Assembly: GCA_018873245.2 (NCBI GenBank)
Contig: JAEMBT020000005.1
Coordinates: 13,320,001 to 13,384,000 of the forward strand
DNA: 64,000 nt
Origin: Archegozetes longisetosus
Lineage: Eukaryota; Arthropoda; Arachnida; Sarcoptiformes; Trhypochthoniidae
Reading direction: 5' to 3'
The position numbers were made by a program, and so were the translations under genes. Position 1 is the first letter of the stretch. The number at the start of each line of letters is the position of its first letter. This document shows, in pieces, positions 36,265 through 47,500 of the stretch. Under the pieces are notes generated by a model, which saw only the letters and a program-made list of their open reading frames with translations, searched no databases and was not told where the DNA came from.

Positions 36265-37480
36265 TCTATATAATAAAATGCTTAAATGCTCTTTCTGTAC
36301 GACCAGTCAAAAACTTTCTTCGTGGTCATCACAGAGAAATCAGGCTGGTTTCAATGTTTTTCATCTGACACAAAGAGTTAATTAAAGTATTTTTCAGACT
36401 AAAAGTTAACTACTATTCTATTTTTCAATTTCGTGAATACGCCACTTAATTGAAACACGATACGATTTAAATAAACAGAGTTCTGAACAAGAAAAGACAT
36501 TGCACTACATGCAAGTAACTCGCACACATAGCAAACGAAAACAGCGATTAGTAAAATTAAGCTAAATTTTTTAATATTGTTTTAAGATTTTTTAAAGTGA
36601 AATTTTAAGTGTATTTTGTATCTGTGTTTGTGCATGTTGTTACATTATTACAAACTAGCTAGAAATACGGGCAAAAGCCCGTTATTAAGTTCATAAAAAA
36701 TAAATATTTAAAACTTTATTCAACAAATAAATAGTTCTTTAAATAGAGATTTTTCAATTTTTTTCTCTCATTTAGTATTAGTCTATAAACTTAAAATAAT
36801 TCTAAAGCCTTACTAAATCTTCGACGACTTTATTAGTCGTCGAATCTTTTGCTTGTATCACAACCACTAATATTTGTAATAATATAACTACATGCACAAA
36901 CACAGATACAAAATACACTTAAAATTTCACTTTAAAAAATCTTAAAACAATATTAAAAAATTTAGCTTAATTTTACTAATCGCTGTTTTCGTTTGCTATG
37001 TGTGCGAGTTACTTGCATGTAGTGCAATGTCTTTTCTTGTTCAGAACTTTGCTTATTTAAATCGTATCGTGTTTCAATTAAGTGGCGTATTCACGAAATT
37101 GAAAAATAGAATAGTAGTTAACTTTTAGTCTGAAAAATACTTTAATTAACTCTTTGTGTCAGATGAAAAACATTGAAACCAGTCTGATTTCTCTGTGATG
37201 ACCACGAAGAAAGTTTTTGACTGGTGGTACAGAAAGAGCATTTAAGCATTTTATTATATAGATATTAGTGATTGTGATACAAGCAAAAGATTCGACGACT
37301 AATAAAGTCGTCGAAGATTTAGTAAGGCTTTAGAGTTATTCTAAGTTTATAGAATAATACTAAATGAGAGAAAAAAATTGAAAAATCTCTATTTAAAGAA
37401 CTATTTATTTGTTGAATAAAGTTTTAAATATTTATTTTTTATGAACTTAATAACGGGCTTTTGCCCATATTTCTAGCTAG
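36265..37480 (+). mobile_element. non-autonomous Helitron, interrupted by a second copy
   Basis: The 5' end is TCTATATAATAAAATGC at 36265, preceded by A; the 3' end is a GGGCTTTTGCCC hairpin followed by CTAGCTAG at 37480, then T. These match Helitron rules (TC start, hairpin, CTRR end, insertion between A and T without duplication). Host parts 36265-36654 and 37263-37480 total 608 bp. The element sits in codon 10 of the DD36E transposase. It encodes no protein. Confidence 0.85.
36655..37262 (-). mobile_element. non-autonomous Helitron inserted in a sister copy
   Basis: A 608-bp copy of the same family in the opposite orientation: 5' TCTATATAATAAAATGC at 37262 and 3' CTAGCTAG at 36655. It is inserted between A and T within the older copy. 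The host sequence across the insertion (TTACAA|ATATTAGTG) matches the inserted copy's own internal sequence, so the boundary is exact. The two copies differ at scattered positions. Confidence 0.88.
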
Positions 37481-37762
37481 TTATATATAAGTTAGGTCAG
37501 GGAAGAAAAGAACAAGATATAGCTAATGAAATACCATGTTCTGTGAGAACAGTAAGAAATATTAAAAAGCTGTAGCTTCAGAATGGGTCGATTGAGCCGA
37601 AAAAAAGAACTCGGACCAGGAAAACGACTGAAGAACAGGACATGAGAATCATCGAAACCACTGTTCTTAACAGATTCGATACTGTTAACGAACTCATGGA
37701 GAAAGTGAAAGAATTGACTGCATTGGAAATAAGCAGAAGAACTTTTAATGATAGACTTTTAG

Positions 37763-38515
37763 GTAAAATATATATTGAGATCAGAATTTGACTAATTCAA
37801 TAATCAAATAACGTGTCCGAAAGCTTTTGAAAACTTGCCCCAAACTCAAGAAATATAAAACTAACTGAACTTTAATAAAAAAATTTACTTTATATCGATA
37901 ATTTAGGCTTCAAACAGATAGTATTGAATCAGTATCGATAAAATTGACCAAAAATGGAAAGCAAATATTTTAATCGATATTAAATTCATTTAACCAATAT
38001 TTATTGAACATTATATTTATTCGATTAACACTATCGATATTTACTTAATTACATCAATTTTTAATGAAGTTATCGATTATAAGTACATTATATCGATATT
38101 CAGCTAATAATATCGACTCAATATTAATCAATAATTACAATTTGAGTATTTTATCCTTAATACTAATTTTGTTGCAAAATATCGAAAGTTTCGATTAAAT
38201 ATCGATAATTTTGACTTGATATCGATACTATCGGCTTAGTATCGATATTATTCACTCAATAACTAAAGTGACTTTTTTTTAACCAAAATTAATTATTTTA
38301 ATCGATATTGATTCAAAAATATCAATATAAAGGCAATACTATCGATATTACGACAAAACTATCGATATAATATCATTTTTTCAATATTAATTCAGTTTTA
38401 TCGATATTATGATTTTGTGAACATTTCAGGATAATCTGTAAATGTTCTTTATTAAATAGCAGAATTAAAAGATTTAAAATTAAACTTGATTAACCTAACC
38501 TAACATATTCTTCAG
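37763..38515 (+). other. intron-like segment in the transposase, rich in ATCGATAT
   Basis: 753 bp starting GTAAAATATATA and ending TTCTTCAG, preceded by a C-rich ACCTAACCTAAC stretch. About fifteen copies of an ATCGATA word are scattered from 37900 to 38405. It has no open frame or inverted ends, which favours an intron over an inserted transposon. Confidence 0.6.
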
Positions 38516-39421
38516 AGGCTAATTTAAGATCAAGAATAATGGCTAAAAGACCTAATTGGACTGAAAATGATAGTAAAAGAAGGGTTATAATAGCTGAGGA
38601 AAATTTACAACTTGATAGCGATATTTGGAAGAGAACTATATTCATTGATGAGATTGGTTTCGAAACCGGGCATAAGGGCCAAATAAGAGTAAGACGAAAC
38701 CTGGATCTCGATATGAGGCATTAAACATTCAAAGTGTTCAAAACTCGGGATGGTCGAGTATTATGGATTGTGTGTCTTTTTCTTATGTAGGATTGGGGTC
38801 AATAATAAGGTCGGTTGGGAATTTCTATTCGGAACAATTTGTTGACTATTTTGAAAATCATGTAATGGCATATGCTGAACACTCTTTTCCCGACTCGAAT
38901 TTTTATATTTTGCAAGACAATAGCCCTGTCCACACATCTTTACAAACCCAAGCTTATTTAAATTTAAGAATTGGGAGCGATAGGATTATATCACACGCTC
39001 CTAAATCACCCGACTGTAATCCTATAGAAAATTTATTTGGATTAATTGTTAAAAAATTAAATAAGTAAAACAGAATTTTTCAAAATGGGGATCAATTGTG
39101 GGCAGAAATTCAAAATTTGTGGGATTTTTTTTCAAATGAAATTGAAATTATTGAGAATTTAGCAACTTCCATGGCAGATAGATATAGAGCGGTAATTGAG
39201 AAGGACGGGTTGGGGAATAGATTTTGAAAATTTTAAATTATTATCCAATGAATTAAGAATCTGTATTTTCATATATTTGTTTATAAACAAAATCTTTCAA
39301 ATAAACATAAGATTACTGTAATACGAAAGTTTTGTAAGAAAGACGTTAATTTAGAGATTTGAAAGATTGAAAGATTGAATGAAAGCTTTAATAGGCAAAT
39401 TTATATCGCCACGAGTTTACA

Positions 39422-41523
39422 TGAGTAAATCATATAATTAAATTATAATATAGTAAATAATCGAGCAGTAATCGAAAAAATATTAGTTTTCTGTGAAATT
39501 TATCGGATTATTAAATAAAATTTTCCGCGCACTTATTGAGCTCTTTATTGACAGAGCTACACGTGCACATAATATTTATTGTCTTCTTTGATTCGAAGAT
39601 ATCATTCCTACAACAATTACGTATTTTGGCTAGACACGGTCTCAGCCTATTACGTGAAAATGACTCTGAACTTACTTATATTTGATAAAGTAGACTTTGT
39701 AAGAAAGCATCAAATCCACTAAATGTTACGGGTGTTATAATTTTTTCGATTAAGAACCGGAGTTTATTTTATCAAAGTTTATTTTATTTTACCAAATATA
39801 TTTTTGAGGTTTATCACAAATTGTCAAACGGTAAGTGAACTACTTACTCGAAGAATATTCAATGATTTCAAGTCTTATTTTTGATGACTTTCATATAGTT
39901 CTATTTTTACTGGATTTTGCAGCTTCAACAAAACTCTTATTTTTAATGGCATTCTGTGAACTCATTATATGACATCGAAAAGTTGCTTTTGTACAAATCT
40001 CGGCTTTAACAGAGTGAACACTAAAACTATTTATTTAATAAGATCATAGATTATTATTTTACAAAGTTCAAACCGTCATATAATTAAATATTAATTTTTC
40101 AAAGCTTCTAATCAGTCAAAATCGGAGAAAACGTCTCTGGTTACAGGTCAACTCCGGAGACCTGAGAAAAGATCTTAAAGCCGGAGACTCCGGGTCAAAG
40201 CAGAAGATATAACACCCGCACTGGATGCCCCTCAAAACCAGCCAATTGCAGACTTTTTCGGTTACCTAAGTTGACCAGTTTTTGTTAGAGGTTGAGCAGC
40301 AGAAGTACCTAACAACTAATTTGAATAATAAATTATTGCATTTAAAATTTGACTTAAATTTTGCACAGAAGTTGATGTGTCATGTCAAGAGACTACATAG
40401 AACATCTGAATATAAAGAAGTTTTGAAACAATTCGTTAGAATTAAATAAAAGTATTTATATCAGCTCAATGCTTTATATAGTACTACATATTTTTGTTAT
40501 TTGCAAGCAAATAAGTTCCTGATTTTATATTAAATGTGTGGCAAAATTTATTTTATAACCCATTACCGTTTATAGAGCTCTCTTTACCTTTTGGTCCGTT
40601 TTTCAGGTTTAAATACTTTAATTGAGTAACTTTTTACTTAACAAACTGTTTCTTCTTTGGATAAGATATTAATTGCTGTCAAAAATTTTCAAAGATTTAT
40701 CGAAAGACTATTTTATCGAAGATATTGAGGGGATAGAATTCGAATATCTAATTGAATTTCATTAGTATTTATTGAAATCACAACATGCCTCTATTCACAC
40801 AAAAATATTGCATAATAAGCATGATTTAATAAATATTCGCAAACTTAACGCCAAATATATTATGACAAGAGTTTAACTAATACTTTATCATAAAAGCTAT
40901 CAATTATCATAAATACTGAGCTGAACTTCTATCAGAAATTTCTTGATCAAATTCTAAACAAAAATTTGATGAATAGCGGAAACCATTCAAGAAAGATATA
41001 TTTTCTTAAAAATAGTTGAATATTAAATTAAATTATAAAACATGGAAATTTTGTAAATTTATAGTAGATGAGACACTTTTTAGCAGTAGAGTTCCGAGTA
41101 AACGCTTAAGAATTGTATTAAACAAATTATAGTTTGTCTGAAACTTTGTGTCAAATCGAGTTCAATGTGTTTGAATTGATTCTTCAGATCTTATAATCAA
41201 AATGAATATTTTATGTGCACAAATATTGTTATAAAGATGATTGCTGATTATTTTGAATTTTTAACATGGGCTGAGAAGCACAGCTCAGAAATCAAGAATT
41301 TTGAGCTGAGCTTGTAGAAGCTCAAGAATTCAGATCAATGCTCTTCACTAATTTTAACTATCTATCAATTTCTGCTTAAACTGATATATTACAATTATTT
41401 TATACTCAATTTTTAAGTCTTGCTATACTTTGATAGAAATATAATTTTTATTTCTGTTTGTTGAGGCCATGAGTTCCATCAATTCTAAAATAATTTTAAA
41501 CTTTAAACTCATTTTTCAGATTT
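39422..41523. other. intergenic, no gene recognised
   Basis: No supported gene. A short GC-richer stretch at 40125-40260 contains inverted words (GGTCAACTCCGGAGACC and GGAGACTCCGGGTC) but no clear boundaries. Between about 41230 and 41345 is a run of GAGCTGAG/AAGCTC words. Confidence 0.5.
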
Positions 41524-41576
41524 TTTATTTGAATTATTAAAAAACTATGAACTAGTTTTATATTCCAAAATATACG

Positions 41577-44500
41577 TTATTGACACTTTTGAAATTGTGT
41601 TGATCTTCCATTAGGTATTATTTGGTTAGAAATTGGTGTTTGACAAAGATTCGATGAATAACTGTCACGAATGCTGTGGAAGATAATTTCAGTTCTTATA
41701 GAGTGATAAATTTTATTTCACATTTAGATACCTTTTGACGATATGACTCATATAATTGACTTGAATTCTGGCAATTATAATACCAGTGTTAACTGGAAAC
41801 AGCACATGGGAATTCCAACTTACTGTTGCATTGGATACACGACCTAAGTTTTGGGAACTTGTCAACAGATATGTGTATTGCTGTTCAGGTCTGAATGGAA
41901 TTAAGAGTTGTCTAAACGTTACAGTTCGCTGTATCTCACCATGCAATGTAATAGTTATATCACCGGTTGATTTGGTACTATTTGGTGATATATTAACCTA
42001 ATTAATAGAAGAATTAATGTTTTGTATTCTCAAAATTATCACAAATTAATTTTATTCTGTATGCTAAACTTTCGTTTTAGACTGAAGTCAGATATTGTTG
42101 AGAAATTTCTAAATTCCTGTGTTACACTCGAGAAACTTGATACTTCATCAAAATTAATGAATAAAGAGTTAACTGAAGAGTAAATTGATTTTAAAACATC
42201 GAACGCAATTCAAATTTATAGAAAAAGATTCACAATTAGCAATCATAAAACATTATGTTTATCTGGATTCGAATCTGAAGCTATATTTTACTGTTGATTG
42301 CACGCTTTTAGGGTAAGAGAATGTGTTTTATTGCAATGACTATTGAAAGAAGCGATATGAAACGAATATTCCCTATTGTATATAGAGAAACTTTATAATT
42401 CGGGAAAAGATTTCCAAAAATCTTCATTTTGCCCGCAAAACTCCTGAAAAGTTTTCACTACATCAAAAAGTTTGAAAGACTTGAAATTTTCAACACTAAA
42501 TTAAACTTAACTGAGAGGAAGAAACTTTCAATATCTACCCATTGTTATAATTCTTGATTGACCTTAACTTTACCCAACAATTATTGATAGTTTAATATTT
42601 GGAAAACTCTTAGATTATATTCAAGATTATAATCAACTTTACCACAACTTGGTAGTGAAATAGGCAAAGTGATTGCAAATTAGAACCGGTTTTAATATAT
42701 AGCTGGTTCGGTTGTGTCTGATTAACTCTATAGTTCTCTGAATTTTGCCAGAAAGTGAAACTCAATTCCCATGGTTTGCATTTCTCTCCATCAGATCCAC
42801 AATGAGCACATTTCCCTTTTTTAAAATTTTCATAACTATCACATTGATAAGCGACAAATTGACACATAGTTTCAGGAATTACTATTGGATAATTTTGTGC
42901 CTGACCGTGATTGCAAAATAAAGCTTCAGATATATCTAAAAATAAACGTTTAGTTATTGAAAATCCATCTGAATATATTCGATACGTTCTTGACTTGAGC
43001 TACAATATCAAACCTGTTCGTGTATTAATTAAGCTAAAATTGGAGGAAATGACACTCGTCTCACAAGTTGATTGCATTGAACCACCATTTGGATAGAAGT
43101 CATAGTGTCCTAAATTTTCTGCTAAACCAAAACCTAAAGTAGTTGGATACAATGAGAAAATATTTTTGAGCTCGCTCTAGATTTCTTGGCTTTAGTTTGA
43201 AACACCACCTATATTGTTGCAAACAAAGCTCATTTTTCATTTAAGTTAAATTGATAAAGGTATACATAACCTAAACTTAAACCTACAAAGTGTATCATTA
43301 TTTCAGTATCGTTTGCAACAGGAGAGATCGCATTCTAATGAAGCCATTTCTTTGATTAAACACAGATCACAATTAAATATCGGTTGAACCTTGCTAAACG
43401 TAAAGAAACTCCAGTCATCGCAAATAACTCATACATTGTTGGACTTGTCTGAACGATGTAATACAGTCTACTTATCGGGATCAGGTCAATTGCCCGACAA
43501 ATAAACTCACCAGAAAAGCATAAGCATAACAAGGAAGTAAGTGGATGGGGTTCTAGAATGAAAAATATACCTTACTATGAGTCTCATACAACTGTAAAAC
43601 ATTATTAAGCTAAACGCTAGGGAAGAGGTCCAAAATAATATTTGAATATTGAAAATTCGCTATTTTTCTTTGTGACTCACCTTACTTATAAAGTTAATTT
43701 AACCCTCACTTCATTTCTCAACTTTGATCAATTATTTTGGCAGAGAAAGTTATAATGTAGATGTTTTAGGGAAAGTATCATAGTAGATTAAGACTTGGAG
43801 AGTACATTAAACGTTTTATAAATTACTCGTATTTAGAAAAAGCCATGTAAAACGCAAAAAGGACAAAATCAAGAATAAAAAAATCCTAAAAGGGTAATAA
43901 TCTTGCTACGTTCACGTCACTGATCATGGGTAAAGTAGAGAGCAAGAGAAACTTCCAAAATTTTGATGAGTTTACTTGTCGAACAATTAACTCAGGCGAA
44001 CGTACAGACCCTACTTATCTATTCAAGATATAAACGGAATTTTTTCGAATAAAATCGAGTTTTCGAAATAAACTCCTATTACAAGACTGTATACAAGACT
44101 GTATACCGATGTGTATATAAATATATATCGATTAGGATCCCCTTTAAACTTATATTATCAACAGAGGTTCAATAATGTATTAATAATCTTTCTTCTATGT
44201 CAAGAACTTGCTCGCCTATGTTAACCGAAGTCCAACTGAAATTTCAATTTAAAAACTAGACAATTTTTACTACCTCCAGCATTCGTATGCAATATTACAA
44301 CTAAATGAGCGTCAGTTTTATCCAATCTTGAGTTAGGATCATTCATCGTAAATGCTGGTCCGGCTGGATCTAAACCTGATATTTCACCAATTTCTGGGTT
44401 TCGAATCATAGCACCCGCAAAACCACAAACATGTGCCCCCAAACTATTACCAATTAGTTGAAAGTCTTTTGGTGAGGCATTGGTTGCATTACACAATCGA

Positions 44501-47500
44501 TTAATGAAATATGCAGTTGAGGCGCCGACAACTCTTGTATTAGTAGCTGATTGAAAATAGTTAGGCAGATCGGCACCACTTGACCAATCAACAACTATCA
44601 CATTATAATTACATGACTGATTAAGAATATATTCTTTCATAGCCTGCCGAAAATATAAGTTCATGAATAAGATAATATAATTAACAACATGTATTCTGAA
44701 AGTCAGCCGAAAAGGAATTCACTTCGCATAACAAGCGTGTTCTTAGCCAAGAAGTGAAAATAGGGATAAGCGTTTCGCGTTCTCAATGGAAGCTTGTTTT
44801 ACAGGACTCAAAGCATTTGTCTCTACCTCATATGCTTAGCAAAGAGCACACTTTAAATAAATGCAAAGTGAATTTTCTTGTAGAGTTACAGCAAAGCCTC
44901 GTTATGATGGAGCTCAAAGAATTCAAAAACTTATTTCGGTTTAAAGGAAACAAATTTCGTTCAAGTTCATCATAACGAGGCTTAACTTAGTTTTTTAAAA
45001 ATTAATCATTACTACTATCCAACTATTTTCATAGGAGCCAAGCCAGCCGTGAACTATCATTTTTGTTTTGAATTTTGGGTTGAAAGTTGAGTTTCGAATG
45101 GACTGATCATCTGGTTTATGGTCAAATTTTGTTAGAGCGTGTCTGTTCGAAGTGTGACAAGAGAACAGAAGAAAAGTCACGTTCGCATATTGTTGGCTAA
45201 CAGAGAAAATTTCTATTTTTTTGTTGAACCTATCGACTAATTTTAGAACCGGAAAATAGCCCAAATCTTCGAAATAATCAGTTTGATTGTCTAGTTTCCA
45301 TGAAAATTCAAAGAAATTAGAAAAATAAATTTCTTGGGTCATAAACTGTTTTGCGAAGAATAAATTGCTGAAGATAATTAGACTTTCGTGTGGAATCGGA
45401 TGTTTATATTTTAAAACCATTCTCGTGTTTAAATTGAGTAAAGATCAGTTAATTCTGATGAAATGAGACCTAACCTTAACTGAAATTTATAATTATAGAT
45501 GCGCACAACTTCAAAGGCCTGAACTTAAGTTTGAACAGTCCAGAAGACTGTTGTATTGAGCTGTCATCATGATCTTCCATAGAAATTATTATGGAACAAG
45601 TGTTAACAATAATGCACACTAAACAATGATAATATCAATTACTGAAATAACGTGAATCTCAATCAAAATCTAATAAAAAGTATTTAAATACGATTCAGTG
45701 AAGTTTGAAAAGCCATCTCAACTATTTTAGAGGAATTGCGAAGAATTTTTTCCAAAGCTTAAGCTCTTCCAAAAAGCTTGTTACTCCGTTTGAATGGGCT
45801 GTACGTTAAGTACGCAATTTCAATTTTGAGCTTGGGTCGCACTCATACCTATTTAACTGAGCTCTAACCTCCAGCTTATAACATTATAAATAGATAGAAC
45901 TGACGAGGGAAGTTCGGGACTATGTAATAACCTATTTCAAAAATATTTTTATGGCATAAATAACATGTCATATGATGTTCGAAATGACATATAAAAAAGG
46001 CTGACCGCTAGACACTCACAAGTTATGACCACTCAAAAAGTGATTTTCTATGGCCTATTACTATTGATTCCTATGTATTTTGCCCATGAAATAAGTACTC
46101 TAATTCAGTCAAATTACTCAATGGATGGCAATAATATTGTTAATAAGGAAAAATTTCAAATAATCTTGAACAAAAAAAGATATCTGAAGTTTCCTATTTA
46201 AAAGTAAGTTTCTATATGTCAATAGTTCTAAACTTTCGTATTTGTCATATATCTTTACAAATTTCTTTAGAAATCCATTGAATTTAAAAGACATGATAGA
46301 TACGAAAAAATTAGAACTATCGATATATAGAAACTTACTTTTAGATATATATGAAATTTCAGATTATCATGTTTTTTATTCAAATTGATTTGAAGTTTTT
46401 CATTGTTAACAATATTGTTGCTATTCATTGAGTAATTTGACTGAATTAGAGTACATTTTGATGGGCAAAATACATAGGAATCAATAGTAATAAGCCATAG
46501 GAAATCACTCTTTGAGTGATAATAACTTGTAAGTGTCTAGCGGTAAGCCTTCTTTATATGCCTTTTCAAACATCATATGACATGTTATTTATGCCATAAA
46601 AATATTTTTGAAATCGGTTATTACATAGTCCCGAACTTCCCTCGTGAGTTTTAAACATAGTACAGCTAAAGCTAGATTATGCTTGATGCCAGACCGAGTG
46701 CACCTATAAACGGTGATCAATTTCTTTCTAGAAAGAAATATGTTTTACTCCTTCTTCAAAAAGCAAAAAAGGCTTAACTTTTATATTCAAACGGTATCAG
46801 AGATAAAATTTCATCCTTTAATGACTTTTTAAACTTTTGAAGTAAGGGTTGCATTCTCATTCTATTACAGAAAAAAATTGACCACCCTTTACTTGTAACC
46901 AGGAAAGTAACTTAAGGCACATCAAAGCGACGTTTTCGGTCCGTTCTTCGATACTAAAATACAGATGAATTTGGTAGAGTTTTCAACTACATAAAAGTGA
47001 AATTTTCATTGTAAAAAATTATTTTGATCTTAAAAAAGTATTCAGTTTCTATTAATTAGAAAAACTTGAGTTTTCTGAGAATTTTTATAAGCAATGTAAA
47101 AATAGATGCTGAAAGACAATTAAATGTATTTTATATGAAAAGATATCTGAACTAGAATTAAGACGGATAGAAATGCTTTTCGACATATTCATCTTCAACT
47201 TCAAATAAAGAGGTATAAATTAGTATTTTTAATTTTTACAATATAAACTTGACTATCTGTAGAAAATAACTCGAAAGACCCCCGTTTTTGGTATTGCTAC
47301 CTCTAATTTCAATACTTTAGGTGTTTGCTATCGGTTAATTTATTCTCAGGAATCTCTATTTCAAAATAGAGTATTAATTTATTTATTTCGAGTTATATAT
47401 TTGATTTATACAACTTGCTCGAGGTTAAGAGTACTTGATAGAATTCGGTAAGTATCGAAAATGATTTTCCTTGCTTTTAATATATTTTTGATGAGCCTGA

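Larger units (their letters stand above)
36237..39227 (+). pseudogene. DD36E transposase, Helitron-interrupted and decayed
   Basis: Coding parts: 36237-36264, then 37481-37762 after the Helitrons, then 38516-39227 after a GT-AG interval. The start (MLTRDQRTL) continues in frame across the Helitron insertion into a helix-turn-helix segment (KEQDIANEIPCSVRTVRNI). The segment 37763-38515 behaves like a phase-1 intron: joining its edges gives LLEANLRSRIMAKRP, the expected linker of this family. Catalytic residues: FIDEIGF (first D), LQDNSPVH (second D) and NPIENL (E), with 36 residues between the last two. Defects: TAG shortly after NIKKL, a one-base loss near 38700 (before PGSRYEALN), and TAA at 39066-39068; the frame otherwise continues to TGA 39225-39227. 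Total about 341 codons, the usual size. Confidence 0.8.
36004..39421 (+). mobile_element. Tc1/mariner-superfamily transposon (DD36E spacing)
   Basis: The inverted ends start TGTAAAC(A/T)CGTGGCGATA and share CTATTAAAGCTTTCATTCAA; left 36004-36110, right 39350-39421. The unit encodes one transposase on the plus strand that is interrupted by two Helitrons (36265-37480) and an intron-like segment (37763-38515). Without those it would be about 1.45 kb, normal for the superfamily. Confidence 0.8.
45902..46647. repeat. 745-bp palindrome carrying two copies of a small secreted-protein frame
   Basis: Inverted arms begin (G)ACGAGGGAAGTTCGGGAC and pair to a centre near 46274. Both arms hold a TATA-like box and the same signal-peptide-like reading frame facing the centre, so the two frames are convergent. 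It lies in intron 2 of lipase C. No target duplication was evident at its ends. Confidence 0.85.

Noticed and set aside
36265-37480. Simple foldback or palindromic transposon
   Set aside because: The segment order (5' part, inverted full copy, 3' part) and A|T junctions fit two nested Helitrons better than one palindrome.
41786-42001. 71-codon plus-strand frame over lipase C exon 7
   Set aside because: Shadow of the PLAT exon on the opposite strand.
44754-44975. 73-codon plus-strand frame in lipase C intron 3
   Set aside because: Overlaps a small hairpin repeat and the intron of a well-supported gene; no domain.
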